Below are positions 1 to 8,257 of a DNA stretch of 10,484 nucleotides, piece by piece. How positions within the stretch are numbered: the stretch's first letter is position 1; every line of letters begins with the position of its first letter. The notes below the pieces were generated by a model. The model saw nothing but the letters and a program-made list of their open reading frames with translations, ran no database searches and was not told the DNA's origin. This DNA comes from Burkholderiales bacterium (GTDB lineage: Bacteria > Pseudomonadota > Gammaproteobacteria > Burkholderiales > Burkholderiaceae_D), in the NCBI GenBank assembly GCA_028868455.1, contig JAGWUK010000059.1, positions 1 through 10,484 on the forward strand, written 5' to 3'. Position numbers and translations under genes: made by a program.

Positions 1-1233
1 CCAAAAATTGAACTGAACGGCACCAAGAATCACCATAAATTCGCCGACAAAACCGGAAGTTGCAGGCAAGCCACAATTTGCCATAGAAAAGAATACAAAT
101 AATGCGGCAAACTTTGGCATGGTATTCACAACGCCACCGTAATCAGCAATCTGACGTGAGTGCATTCGATCGTATAAAACACCAATACATAAAAACATCG
201 CGCCAGAAATGAAACCGTGCGAAATCATTTGTACGACTGCGCCCTGTACCGACATATCGTTAAACAAGAAAAAACCCAATGTTACAAATCCCATATGTGC
301 AATCGAGGAATAAGCGACAAGTTTTTTCATGTCAGCCTGAACCAATGCAACCAATCCGATATAAATTACGGCAATCAGGGATAAAGTAATCATGAAGCCA
401 GCCATGTAGTGGCTCGCATCTGGCGCAATAGGAAGTGAAAATCTTAAAAACCCGTAAGCGCCTAATTTCAACATAATCGCCGCCAACACAACAGAACCGC
501 CAGTTGGCGCCTCAACGTGCGCATCTGGTAACCAAGTATGCACGGGCCACATTGGAACTTTTACAGCAAATGCCATCAGGAAAGCGCAGAAAATTGCAAT
601 TTGCGCCGACAACGGCAATGGCATTTTTTGCCAGACAAGAATATCGAACGAATGACCAGATTTGAGATACAGATAAATGATCGCAACCAACGTTAACAAA
701 GACCCCATCAACGTATAAAGAAAAAACTTAAATGCTGCATATACGCGATTCGGCCCACCCCAGATACCAACAATAATGTACATAGGTATCAATGTGGCTT
801 CAAAGAATACGTAAAACAACATTCCGTCAGTCGCGCAAAAAACACCGATCATAAGCCCGGACAAGATGAGAAAAGCGCCCATGTACTGCGCTACTTGCTT
901 CTCAATTACTTGCCATGCCGCAATAACAACTATGACCGTAATGAATGCTGTCAACGGGATAAGCCAAAGCGAAATACCGTCAATACCTAAAGAGTAAAAC
1001 ACATTAAAGCGCTCAATCCAGGTAAACTTTTCAACAAATTGCATGCCATGCGCAGCGTTGTCAAAATGCGTAATCAGCGGAATAGTTGGCAATAAACTAA
1101 TCAGTGAGCCGAGTAAGGAGATTCCCCTCACGAGACCCGGGTTGCTATCCCGGCCGAAAGCAAGTACAAAAATACCAAACGCAATAGGACACCAGATCGC
1201 GAGGCTAAGTAGAGTAGAAGTTGACTGCATCAT
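1..1233 (-). CDS. nuoM: NADH-quinone oxidoreductase subunit M (NuoM), 3' end cut off by window edge
   Basis: NuoM is one of the three antiporter-like, proton-translocating subunits of the complex I membrane arm. The frame reads openly for 411 codons to base 1 with no stop; the family is usually about 490-510 residues, so roughly 80-100 C-terminal residues are missing. Family landmarks are clear: FFEATLIPMY with Glu145 (equivalent to E. coli Glu144), FAVKVPMWPVHTWLPDAH with Lys225 (E. coli Lys234), AAIMLKLGAYG with Lys256 (Lys265), and GFVGEFM with Glu398 (Glu407). These are the known charged residues of the proton half-channels. The rest is mostly hydrophobic membrane helices. Two ATG codons stand in tandem at 1233 and 1230, and either could start the protein; numbering here uses the first. 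No good Shine-Dalgarno sequence is visible in the 26-bp gap after nuoL, so translation may depend on coupling. The identification is certain; the start is uncertain by one codon. Confidence 0.97.
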   Translation of the reverse strand, partial: MMQSTSTLLSLAIWCPIAFGIFVLAFGRDSNPGLVRGISLLGSLISLLPTIPLITHFDNAAHGMQFVEKFTWIERFNVFYSLGIDGISLWLIPLTAFITVIVVIAAWQVIEKQVAQYMGAFLILSGLMIGVFCATDGMLFYVFFEATLIPMYIIVGIWGGPNRVYAAFKFFLYTLMGSLLTLVAIIYLYLKSGHSFDILVWQKMPLPLSAQIAIFCAFLMAFAVKVPMWPVHTWLPDAHVEAPTGGSVVLAAIMLKLGAYGFLRFSLPIAPDASHYMAGFMITLSLIAVIYIGLVALVQADMKKLVAYSSIAHMGFVTLGFFLFNDMSVQGAVVQMISHGFISGAMFLCIGVLYDRMHSRQIADYGGVVNTMPKFAALFVFFSMANCGLPATSGFVGEFMVILGAVQFNFW

Positions 1234-1259
1234 GATTATATTTTGGGAGCCGTGGTCAC

Positions 1260-3302
1260 TTATTTAGCGAAGGGAAAAAATACTGTGTACGCAAGAAATG
1301 CCATGACACCGATTATCATTACAAAAGCGTAGTGGTAAATATAACCAGTCTGTAATTGGCGTATCATCCGAGAAGTCCATCCGACCAGTTTTGCACTACC
1401 GTTGACGACTAATCCGTCAATCAGTCCCTTATCACCAATATTCCATAAACCGCCGCCCAGTAATCTGGCGCCGCCTGCGAAGAAGATTTCATTAAAGCGA
1501 TCCATATAGTATTTATTATCCAAGATCGTATAAATGAAACCTGCTTTTTCTTTAATAGCCGCAGGAATGCTTGGCTTCACTAAATATAAAAAGTACGAAC
1601 TGACGACACCAGAAACAGCAAGCCAAAACGGCAACGACATAAACGCATGAACTGCCATTGCGACCGGAGACTGGAACTCATGCTTGAGTTCTTCCATCGC
1701 ATGATGTGCTTCACTAACAAAAATTACCTTGTCAAAGAAAGCACCAAATAACATAGGCTCAATCGCGAAAAAACCAATTAATACGGAAGGGATCGCTAAC
1801 AATACAAGCGGAAGCCAAACTACCATTGGCGACTCATGCGGTTTTTGCCCGGGAGCCAAGCCATGATGATGAGCGTCATGATCATCATGCTCCTCGTCCG
1901 CATGCGCGTGAGAACTAGCATGTCCGAAATTTTCTTTGCCATGAAAGACAAGGAAGTACATCCGGAACGAATAAAATGCAGTGACAAACACACCCGCCAA
2001 AACTGAAAATTTTGCGAATTCTGCACCAGGCAAATGACTTGTCATCACTGCTTCAATAATGCTGTCTTTGGAATAAAAACCGGAAAAGAACGGTGTTCCA
2101 ATGAGTGCTAAAGATCCGATCAGTGACGTAATCCACGTAATAGGCATGTATTTTCTCAATCCGCCCATATTGCGGATATCTTGATCGTGGTGCATACCGA
2201 TAATGACCGAACCCGCTGCGAGGAATAACAACGCTTTAAAGAAGGCATGCGTCATCAAATGGAAAACAGCGGCCGAATAGGCAGAAGCGCCTAAAGCCAC
2301 CGTCATATAGCCTAATTGCGACAAAGTTGAATATGCGACGACGCGTTTAATATCATTCTGAATGATACCGAGAAAGCCCATAAACAACGCGGTGATTGAG
2401 CCGATGACCAAAATAAATGACAAAGCAGTGTCAGACAATTCAAATAATGGAGACATCCTGGTCACCATAAAAATACCTGCCGTTACCATCGTTGCCGCGT
2501 GAATCAACGCAGAAATTGGCGTAGGACCCTCCATCGAATCTGGCAACCAGACATGGAGAGGAAATTGTGCTGATTTACCCATTGCGCCAATAAACAGGCA
2601 GATACAGGCTACCGTAATCAACATCCAATTGGTATGAGGTAATAATAGCTTCGCTAACTCTTCCCTTTTTGCGAAGACTTCAACGTAATTCATCGAACCT
2701 GCGTAAGCTACCAATAAACCGATACCGAGAATGAAACCAAAATCGCCGACACGATTCACAAGAAAGGCTTTCATGTTGGCGTAAATTGCAGTTGGTTTCG
2801 TGTACCAAAAACCAATCAATAAATACGACACCAAACCTACGGCTTCCCACCCAAAGAATAATTGCAAAAAGTTATTGCTCATGACAAGCATAAGCATGGA
2901 GAAGGTAAAAAGCGAAATATACGAGAAAAAACGATTATATCCATCGTCTTCGGCCATATAGCCAATCGTATAAATATGAACCATCAAAGATACGAATGTC
3001 ACTACACACATCATCATCGCAGTGAGACTATCCACCATGAAACCTACTTCAAGCTTCATTCCGCCAACATTCATCCATTGATATAAAGTCTCGTTATAAG
3101 TAGCACCGTCGAGTACCGCAGACAATGTCATACAAGAAATAACGAAAGCAATCAAGACACCAAGGATAGTAGACGTATGTGATACTTTTCGCCCTACCAG
3201 GTTGCCAAAAAATTTAGTGCCTAGCAAGCCTGCAATTGCAGATCCCGCCAGTGGCGCCAATGGTACTGCTAATAATAATTGTGGGTTAAGTTGCCCCGCC
3301 AT
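1260..3302 (-). CDS. nuoL: NADH-quinone oxidoreductase subunit L (NuoL)
   Basis: NuoL is the distal antiporter-like subunit of complex I. It translocates protons and carries the long lateral amphipathic helix that runs along the membrane arm. The protein has 680 residues against about 613 in E. coli. Visible landmarks include FFGWEAVGLVSYLLIGFWY with Glu153 (E. coli Glu144), GAMGKSAQFPLHVWLPDSM with Lys243 (Lys229), HAFFKALLFL with Lys356, and GFYSKDSII with Lys412. The N-terminal half matches the Proton_antipo_N and Proton_antipo_M families. Much of the extra length lies in a histidine/acid-rich loop at about residues 461-490 (eight His between 461 and 480) and in the following linker, which carries His/Glu at about 531-542. 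A last hydrophobic segment at about 657-677 fits the C-terminal membrane helix after the lateral helix. The ATG at 3302 is preceded by AAAGGG at 3308-3313, five bases away. It follows nuoK after 75 bp, the largest gap in the window. The function call is very secure. Confidence 0.98.
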   Translation of the reverse strand: MAGQLNPQLLLAVPLAPLAGSAIAGLLGTKFFGNLVGRKVSHTSTILGVLIAFVISCMTLSAVLDGATYNETLYQWMNVGGMKLEVGFMVDSLTAMMMCVVTFVSLMVHIYTIGYMAEDDGYNRFFSYISLFTFSMLMLVMSNNFLQLFFGWEAVGLVSYLLIGFWYTKPTAIYANMKAFLVNRVGDFGFILGIGLLVAYAGSMNYVEVFAKREELAKLLLPHTNWMLITVACICLFIGAMGKSAQFPLHVWLPDSMEGPTPISALIHAATMVTAGIFMVTRMSPLFELSDTALSFILVIGSITALFMGFLGIIQNDIKRVVAYSTLSQLGYMTVALGASAYSAAVFHLMTHAFFKALLFLAAGSVIIGMHHDQDIRNMGGLRKYMPITWITSLIGSLALIGTPFFSGFYSKDSIIEAVMTSHLPGAEFAKFSVLAGVFVTAFYSFRMYFLVFHGKENFGHASSHAHADEEHDDHDAHHHGLAPGQKPHESPMVVWLPLVLLAIPSVLIGFFAIEPMLFGAFFDKVIFVSEAHHAMEELKHEFQSPVAMAVHAFMSLPFWLAVSGVVSSYFLYLVKPSIPAAIKEKAGFIYTILDNKYYMDRFNEIFFAGGARLLGGGLWNIGDKGLIDGLVVNGSAKLVGWTSRMIRQLQTGYIYHYAFVMIIGVMAFLAYTVFFPFAK

Positions 3303-3377
3303 GATGACCCTTTGTTTGCTTATTACTTTTCTTAAATCGCCAGCGATACGCGACTAGCTGAAGCACTAGTCATACAT
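3303..3377 (-). other. nuoK-nuoL intergenic region with two small inverted repeats
   Basis: At 75 bp this is the longest non-coding gap in an otherwise tightly packed operon. It holds GACTAG (3352-3357) and its exact complement CTAGTC (3366-3371) around an 8-base loop, and ATCGC (3336-3340) with GCGAT (3343-3347) around 2 bases, which realistically makes a 4-bp stem. No T-run follows the first stem in the direction of transcription. The second is followed only by TTTAAG. The end next to nuoL carries that gene's AAAGGG ribosome-binding site at 3308-3313. The repeats could be an RNA processing or stability element, or chance. No promoter could be recognised with confidence. Confidence 0.4.
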
Positions 3378-3692
3378 TTATCCTTTTAGCGCATCCAAAT
3401 CTTCGACGTTGATTGTGTCTAAATTTCTGAACAAGACAACTAAAATTGCCAAACCGATCGCAGATTCGGCAGCCGCCACTGTCAAGATAAAAAACACAAA
3501 TATCTGGCCAGCGACATCGCCCAAGTAATGGGAAAAGGCAATGAAATTAATATTCACAGCCAGCAGCATCAATTCAATCGCCATCAGCAGCACAATAATA
3601 TTTTTACGATTCAGAAAAATTCCTACGATCGAAATCGCAAATAAGATCGCACCCAATATCAAGTAATGCGTCAAAGACAAAGTCAAAGTCAT
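3378..3692 (-). CDS. nuoK: NADH-quinone oxidoreductase subunit K (NuoK)
   Basis: NuoK is a small membrane subunit, homologous to mitochondrial ND4L, at the base of the complex I membrane arm. It relays the conformational or electrostatic signal from the quinone site to the antiporter-like subunits. The protein has 104 residues (usual length about 100-102) and three membrane helices at about 9-28, 33-53 and 64-88. The two intramembrane glutamates known to be essential are present: Glu40 in [13 protein letters not shown] (E. coli Glu36) and Glu76 in [12 protein letters not shown] (E. coli Glu72). The LNRKN loop at 27-31 is also typical. The ATG at 3692 directly follows the nuoJ stop and has an excellent Shine-Dalgarno sequence, AGGAGGT at 3697-3703, inside the end of nuoJ. 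That fixes the start and suggests coupled translation. A short polar tail, residues 91-104, completes the protein. Confidence 0.98.
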   Translation of the reverse strand: MTLTLSLTHYLILGAILFAISIVGIFLNRKNIIVLLMAIELMLLAVNINFIAFSHYLGDVAGQIFVFFILTVAAAESAIGLAILVVLFRNLDTINVEDLDALKG

Positions 3693-4337
3693 TTATACCT
3701 CCTGCTTTACTGTAGCGGATGCAGTAGTGTTGGCTTCCACACGACCAGATTCCGCCTTCATACTGACAATGCGAATACGATCCTTGCTTTTCACTTTTAC
3801 TGCTGCTGCTGGGTCAAAGTACTTACTGTCTTTACGACGACGCAAAGTCAGGGCAACTGCTGCGACGATCGCAAGCAACAAAATCGCTGCTGCGACTTCA
3901 AAAGCAAGTTGATAGTGCGTAAAAATCTCTATACCCAAATATTTGGTATTACCTATTTTGTCCGAAACCGCAGGCACATGATTGTCAGGACGTAAAAATC
4001 CACGCCACAACACAGCTGCCATTTCCAAAACAATGATGCCACCGACTGCAGCAGCCAACGGGAAATGGCTCCAAAAACCTTCTCTAAGTTTGTCCAAATT
4101 AATGTCAAGCATCATCACAACAAACAGAAACAGAACCATGACTGCACCGACGTACACCAAAACCAGCACGATTGCCAAAAATTCAGCCTTCAGCAGCATC
4201 CAAATTCCGGCGGCATTAAAGAAAGTCAGAACTAAAAATAAGGCGGCATGAACCGGATTACGGGCTGATATAACCTGAGTCGCAGCGACGATCATGATCG
4301 CCGAGAAAACATAAAATAAAACAGTAGTAAATTCCAT
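3693..4337 (-). CDS. nuoJ: NADH-quinone oxidoreductase subunit J (NuoJ), with long charged C-terminal tail
   Basis: NuoJ is the ND6-type membrane subunit of complex I. Its third helix takes part in the conformational coupling between quinone reduction and proton transfer. The protein has 214 residues, longer than the roughly 184 of E. coli. Five hydrophobic segments can be seen at about 5-24, 29-49, 53-76, 92-112 and 142-164. The signature region EFLAIVLVLVYVGAVMVLF (about 52-70) contains the Tyr and the GA motif of the helix that carries the pi-bulge in known structures. Also visible are ISARNPVHAALFLVLTFFNAAG near the N-terminus (residues 23-44) and the KYLGIEIFTHYQLAFE stretch (about 132-147) before the last helix. 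Residues 165-214 form a polar, basic and then low-complexity tail (LRRRKDSKYFDPAAAVKVK onward) that is predicted to be soluble. The gap to nuoI is 16 bp; the nearest GAGG (4349-4352) is 11 nt from the ATG, a loose spacing. The stop abuts the nuoK start. Confidence 0.97.
   Translation of the reverse strand: MEFTTVLFYVFSAIMIVAATQVISARNPVHAALFLVLTFFNAAGIWMLLKAEFLAIVLVLVYVGAVMVLFLFVVMMLDINLDKLREGFWSHFPLAAAVGGIIVLEMAAVLWRGFLRPDNHVPAVSDKIGNTKYLGIEIFTHYQLAFEVAAAILLLAIVAAVALTLRRRKDSKYFDPAAAVKVKSKDRIRIVSMKAESGRVEANTTASATVKQEV
3697..3703 (-). promoter_or_regulatory. Strong Shine-Dalgarno site of nuoK, embedded in the nuoJ 3' end
   Basis: The minus strand reads AGGAGGT, then ATAA, then the nuoK ATG, a 4-nt spacing. 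The site lies within the last codons of nuoJ (Gln-Glu-Val-stop), so the same bases encode the NuoJ C-terminus and recruit ribosomes for NuoK. It is the best match to the anti-Shine-Dalgarno consensus among the gene starts in this window and supports the assigned nuoK start. Confidence 0.85.
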
Positions 4338-4353
4338 ATCGAATCAGGCCTCG

Positions 4354-4842
4354 TTAGCGGTATACGGCATCTGCGGCACGCGCAGCTGCAATTTGTGTCT
4401 CGTAACGATCTCCTACGGACAGCAGCATCTCTTTAGTGAAATACAGATCACCGCGCTTTTCACCGTGGTATTCCAAAACATGGGTTTCCACGATGGAATC
4501 GACCGGGCAAGACTCTTCGCAGAAACCACAGAAAATGCACTTGGTCAGGTCGATGTCATAACGTGTCGTACGGCGGCTGCCATCAGCACGTTGATCTGAC
4601 TCGATCGTGATTGCCATTGCAGGGCAGACTGCTTCACACAATTTACAGGCGATGCAACGCTCTTCACCGTTCGGGTACCGGCGCAGAGCATGCAGACCAC
4701 GGAAACGTGGGGATTGCGGTGTTTTTTCCTCAGGAAATTGCACCGTGATCTTGCGCGCAAACATGTAGCGGCCTGTCAGGGCCAAACCCTTGATCAGTTC
4801 GCGCAGCATCAGGCTGCCAAAAAAATCCTTGATTGCTTCCAT
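4354..4842 (-). CDS. nuoI: NADH-quinone oxidoreductase subunit I (NuoI), 2x[4Fe-4S] ferredoxin-type
   Basis: NuoI is a peripheral subunit that holds two [4Fe-4S] clusters (N6a and N6b) and passes electrons from NuoG toward the N2 cluster and quinone site. The protein has 162 residues, normal for proteobacterial NuoI of the shorter form. Two classical CxxCxxCxxxCP motifs are seen: [12 protein letters not shown] with Cys63, 66, 69 and 73, and [12 protein letters not shown] with Cys102, 105, 108 and 112. All eight ligands are intact. The N-terminus ([20 protein letters not shown]) forms the amphipathic part that sits on the membrane near NuoH, followed by [20 protein letters not shown], which is characteristic of the family. 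The ATG at 4842 has GAGG at 4851-4854, 8 nt upstream, which supports this start over the internal Met12. It lies 12 bp after nuoH, in the usual order. Confidence 0.98.
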   Translation of the reverse strand: MEAIKDFFGSLMLRELIKGLALTGRYMFARKITVQFPEEKTPQSPRFRGLHALRRYPNGEERCIACKLCEAVCPAMAITIESDQRADGSRRTTRYDIDLTKCIFCGFCEESCPVDSIVETHVLEYHGEKRGDLYFTKEMLLSVGDRYETQIAAARAADAVYR

Positions 4843-4854
4843 TTTTTTAGCCTC

Positions 4855-5922
4855 TTACTTCCAAATATTCCATGGAGTTTGCATCCATGCTGCGACGATC
4901 ACCAGATACACCAGAGTCAGCGGAATAAATACTTTCCAGCCCAAGCGCATAATCTGGTCGTAACGATAGCGTGGGAAAGATGCGCGTGCCCAAATGAACA
5001 TGGAAACCACAACAAAAGTCTTAATGCCAAGCCAAATCCAACCAGGGATGAAATCCAAGAAGCTGAACGGCGCTGACCAACCACCTAGGAACATCAAGGA
5101 CGCCATCGCAGAAATCAAAATCATGTTGGCGTATTCGGCCAGAAAGAACATGGCGAATGACATGCCAGAATATTCAACCATATGTCCAGCAACGATTTCT
5201 GATTCACCCTCTACGACGTCAAATGGGTGCCGGTTAGTTTCCGCAATTCCAGAAATCACATAAACGACGAACATAGGTAAAAGCGGCAACCAGTTCCAAG
5301 AAAACAGGTTAAACCCGTGACTAGCGGCAAACCCTTTGGTTTGAGCATTGACGATATCTGTCAAATTCAAGCTACCTGAAACCATCAGGACAATGACCAA
5401 TACAAAACCCATGGCGATTTCATAAGAAACCATTTGAGCAGATGCACGCATCGCACCTAAAAAAGCATATTTTGAATTGGATGCCCAACCAGCAATAATG
5501 ATGCCGTAGACTTCCATCGAGGTGATTGCCATAATTAACAGCAACCCAGCATTAACATTTGCTAGTACAGTTTCCGGGCCGAAGGGAACCACCGACCAAG
5601 CCGCCAGCGCAGGCATGATGGTCATGATTGGCGCCAGTACGAACAATATTTTGTTAGCCTTCGCAGGAATAACGATTTCTTTAAGCAACAATTTGACCGC
5701 GTCGGCGATAGGTTGCAATAAGCCTGCAGGTCCAACACGATTCGGTCCAAGACGGATATGCATCCAGCCTATCATCTTGCGTTCCCACAAGGTAAGGTAA
5801 GCAACACACCCCATCACTGGCAATGTAATGCAGACAATCTTGATAAGTGTCCACAGTGGCAACCAAAAGGCACCAAGATAATTTTGCCCAAGTTCCTGAA
5901 TCGAGAGCAGCAAGTTCATCAT
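4855..5922 (-). CDS. nuoH: NADH-quinone oxidoreductase subunit H (NuoH)
   Basis: NuoH is the ND1-type membrane subunit that anchors the peripheral arm and forms much of the quinone entry chamber. The protein has 355 residues (E. coli about 325) and is rich in membrane helices. Both family signatures are present. [19 protein letters not shown] (47-65) runs into [16 protein letters not shown] (67-82), which fits the first ND1 pattern. [14 protein letters not shown] (233-246) fits the second and contains the acidic cluster Asp235, Glu238, Glu240 and Glu242 facing the quinone cavity; it continues into [18 protein letters not shown]. Two tandem ATG codons at 5922 and 5919 overlap the nuoG stop (ATGATGA arrangement), so the overlap is 4 or 1 nt. 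GGAG at 5928-5931 lies 5 nt from the first and 8 nt from the second, so the second ATG may be the true start. Residue numbers use the first. The gene is probably translationally coupled to nuoG. Confidence 0.98.
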   Translation of the reverse strand: MMNLLLSIQELGQNYLGAFWLPLWTLIKIVCITLPVMGCVAYLTLWERKMIGWMHIRLGPNRVGPAGLLQPIADAVKLLLKEIVIPAKANKILFVLAPIMTIMPALAAWSVVPFGPETVLANVNAGLLLIMAITSMEVYGIIIAGWASNSKYAFLGAMRASAQMVSYEIAMGFVLVIVLMVSGSLNLTDIVNAQTKGFAASHGFNLFSWNWLPLLPMFVVYVISGIAETNRHPFDVVEGESEIVAGHMVEYSGMSFAMFFLAEYANMILISAMASLMFLGGWSAPFSFLDFIPGWIWLGIKTFVVVSMFIWARASFPRYRYDQIMRLGWKVFIPLTLVYLVIVAAWMQTPWNIWK

Positions 5923-8225
5923 GCACGCTCCAGTTTGATAGCACCAAACATACCGTCAAGATTCGCGGTCAGCATATGACCTGCAGCGACTCTGACCACA
6001 GTATCCGGCAAGGATTTATCTATTCCAACTGGAATTAAAGTGGAACCTACTTTGCTTAGTTTCACCATATCACCTTCAACAACGCCTAGTTTGATCGCTT
6101 CCGACTGGCTGATCCATGCTTGCGGTGGACGCGCATCGGCCGTCAATTGCAGAGATTCTGCGCGACGAACAATAGCATCCGTGCAGTAGATACCTACATC
6201 TGCCATACGTTCCAAACCGGAAATTTCACTAACAGAAACGGTCGGTGCAATTTTCGCAAGATTATTCAGCTCCGAGGTAAGGTCTGTCTTTTTCAATACG
6301 GAATCACGTACGGATTCTGCCGTTTCAAAATCAAAATTCTCCAAGCCCAGCAAATTACCCAGTACACGCAAGACCTTCCACGCAGGACGAGTTTCGCCCA
6401 AAGGCTTGACGACGCCGTGGAAGCTTTGAGCACGTCCTTCGCAATTTACAAAAGTACCTGCAGTTTCTGTGAAAGGAGAAATTGGCAGTAAGACGTCCGC
6501 ATAGTCAGCACCATGCTTAAATGGCGACATGACGACAACCATATCGGCCTGGTCCAATGCTGCTTTGGCTTGCACTGGGTATGCACTATCGAGCAAAGGC
6601 TCTGCATGTAAAACGACGTAGGCTTTCTTAGCCTCGGTAAAAACTGGTTTAGGATTGTTAGCAGGAATTGCATTTGCCAAATAACCGCCTACAGTATTTG
6701 CGGCTTCGGTCAAATATCCAAACTTGCAACCAGCCACTTCGGCAATCCATTGCGCCAATGCATGCAATTTTGAGGCATCAGGATGATATGTAGCTGCGTT
6801 GCCAAGAAACACGCCAGAGTCCCCGGACAACAAGCTAGTCGCAATTGCTTCTGCTTTAGTCGATGCCAGCACGGTTTCCAGACCGGCTGGTTTAGCAACA
6901 CCTTTCGCAGCTGCGACGGCAACTGCAACTTCAGCCAAGAAATTTGCCCACAGTGAAGGTGCAACAACAGCATTGTTAGACAGTTTGATGAGCAGTTCGT
7001 CATTTGCTGCATGCAGCATACTTAACTTGGCACCCATTTTTACCGATTGACGCAGACGTGCTGCCAGCAAAGGATGGTCTTTGCGAAGGAAAGAACCAAT
7101 CACGAATACATTTTTTAACTGAGAAAATCCGACAATACTGGTACCCAGCCATGGTTTGACAGCAGAATCCAATCTGAAATCAGACTGACGTAGACGGAAA
7201 TCGACATTATCGGAACCAAGGCCCCGGATAACACGTTGCAACAGTGTCAATTCTTCCAGAGTGGCACTCGGAGCAGCAACTGCAGCGATGGCGTCAGCAC
7301 CATGCTCGTGCTTGACGTTACGCAAGCCATGCGCGACATATTCGAGCGCTGTCTGCCAGTCAGTTTCCTGCCACTGACCGCCTTGTTTGATCATGGGCTT
7401 GGTCAAGCGTTCTGTGCTGTTCAGTGCTTCATAAGAAAAACGATCTTTGTCGGAAATCCAGCATTCATTGATTTCTTCATTTTCCAGCGGAACCACGCGC
7501 ATGACCTTGTTGTTCTTGACCTGAACAATCAAGTTGGAACCCAGACCATCATGGGCACTCACAGATTTACGTCGTGACAATTCCCAGGTACGGGCAGAAT
7601 AACGGAAAGGTTTGGAAGTCAGTGCGCCTACCGGGCACAGGTCGATCATATTGCCAGACAATTCGGAATCAACCGTTTTTCCAACGAAGGACGTGATTTC
7701 AGAATGTTCGCCACGGTTTAGCATGCCCAGTTCCATGACACCAGCGATTTCCTGGCCAAAACGTACGCAACGTGTGCAGTGTATGCAACGGCTCATTTCT
7801 TCCATAGAAACCAACGGGCCTACATCCTTGTGAAATACCACGCGCTTTTCTTCTTCGTAGCGAGACGCTGTGCCACCATAACCGACTGCAAGATCCTGCA
7901 GTTGGCATTCACCACCCTGGTCGCAGATAGGGCAATCCAGCGGATGATTGATAAGCAGGAATTCCATGACCGCTTTTTGTGCTTTTACTGCCTTGTCACT
8001 GGAAGAACGAACAATCATGCCCGGCGTAACCGGAGTCGCGCAGGCAGGCAGAGGCTTAGGTGCTTTTTCAACCTCAACCAAACACATGCGGCAATTAGCC
8101 GCAATAGATAATTTCTTGTGATAGCAAAAGTGCGGGATGTAGGTGCCAAGCTTATTGGCAGCGTCCATCACCATACTGCCCTCTTGGACTTCGACTTTTT
8201 TGCCGTCTATTTCGATTTCAACCAT
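5919..8225 (-). CDS. nuoG: NADH-quinone oxidoreductase subunit G (NuoG)
   Basis: NuoG is the largest peripheral subunit and carries most of the Fe-S relay between NuoF/NuoE and NuoI. It has 768 residues, against about 900 in E. coli. The N-terminal ferredoxin fold holds the [2Fe-2S] ligands Cys34, Cys45, Cys48 and Cys62 (cluster N1b). A following NADH-G domain has His94, Cys98, Cys101 and Cys107 in [19 protein letters not shown] (N5, with its unusual His ligand). The ligands Cys147, Cys150, Cys153 and Cys197 (CIHCTRC and CPVGAL) bind N4. The rest, about 270-620, has the fold of molybdopterin oxidoreductases but is expected to be catalytically inactive in this family. Around residues 215-260 there is no CxxC-type motif, so the extra N7 cluster of E. 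coli and Thermus NuoG is absent. A weak AGAG (8232-8235) precedes the ATG at 8225. It starts 32 bp after nuoF, and its stop overlaps nuoH. Confidence 0.97.
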   Translation of the reverse strand: MVEIEIDGKKVEVQEGSMVMDAANKLGTYIPHFCYHKKLSIAANCRMCLVEVEKAPKPLPACATPVTPGMIVRSSSDKAVKAQKAVMEFLLINHPLDCPICDQGGECQLQDLAVGYGGTASRYEEEKRVVFHKDVGPLVSMEEMSRCIHCTRCVRFGQEIAGVMELGMLNRGEHSEITSFVGKTVDSELSGNMIDLCPVGALTSKPFRYSARTWELSRRKSVSAHDGLGSNLIVQVKNNKVMRVVPLENEEINECWISDKDRFSYEALNSTERLTKPMIKQGGQWQETDWQTALEYVAHGLRNVKHEHGADAIAAVAAPSATLEELTLLQRVIRGLGSDNVDFRLRQSDFRLDSAVKPWLGTSIVGFSQLKNVFVIGSFLRKDHPLLAARLRQSVKMGAKLSMLHAANDELLIKLSNNAVVAPSLWANFLAEVAVAVAAAKGVAKPAGLETVLASTKAEAIATSLLSGDSGVFLGNAATYHPDASKLHALAQWIAEVAGCKFGYLTEAANTVGGYLANAIPANNPKPVFTEAKKAYVVLHAEPLLDSAYPVQAKAALDQADMVVVMSPFKHGADYADVLLPISPFTETAGTFVNCEGRAQSFHGVVKPLGETRPAWKVLRVLGNLLGLENFDFETAESVRDSVLKKTDLTSELNNLAKIAPTVSVSEISGLERMADVGIYCTDAIVRRAESLQLTADARPPQAWISQSEAIKLGVVEGDMVKLSKVGSTLIPVGIDKSLPDTVVRVAAGHMLTANLDGMFGAIKLERA
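5928..5931 (-). promoter_or_regulatory. Shine-Dalgarno site of nuoH inside the nuoG 3' end
   Basis: The minus strand reads GGAG, then CGTGC, then ATGATG. The spacing is 5 nt to the ATG at 5922 and 8 nt to the ATG at 5919; the longer spacing is closer to the usual optimum. The site sits within the last sense codons of nuoG, consistent with translational coupling of NuoG and NuoH. Confidence 0.6.
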
Positions 8226-8257
8226 GGTCTACTCTAAGTGTGCTAACCGAAGCTGGC

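Noticed and set aside
1043..1267. A 74-codon plus-strand frame across the nuoM-nuoL junction.
   Set aside because: It lies opposite the start of nuoM and the end of nuoL, has no recognisable domain, and is explained by the complementary coding sequence.
1852..1912. Repetitive CAT/GATG-like bases that might be a simple repeat.
   Set aside because: They are the His/Asp codons of the NuoL histidine-rich loop; no regular repeat unit is present at the DNA level.
3336..3371. Inverted repeats in the nuoK-nuoL gap as an intrinsic terminator.
   Set aside because: Stems are only 4-6 bp and neither has a proper downstream T-run in the direction of transcription. Terminating here would also separate nuoL-M from the rest of the complex.
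3366..3377. A tiny frame, ATG TAT GAC TAG, directly after the nuoK stop.
   Set aside because: Three codons long, with no evidence of function; such minimal frames are expected by chance.
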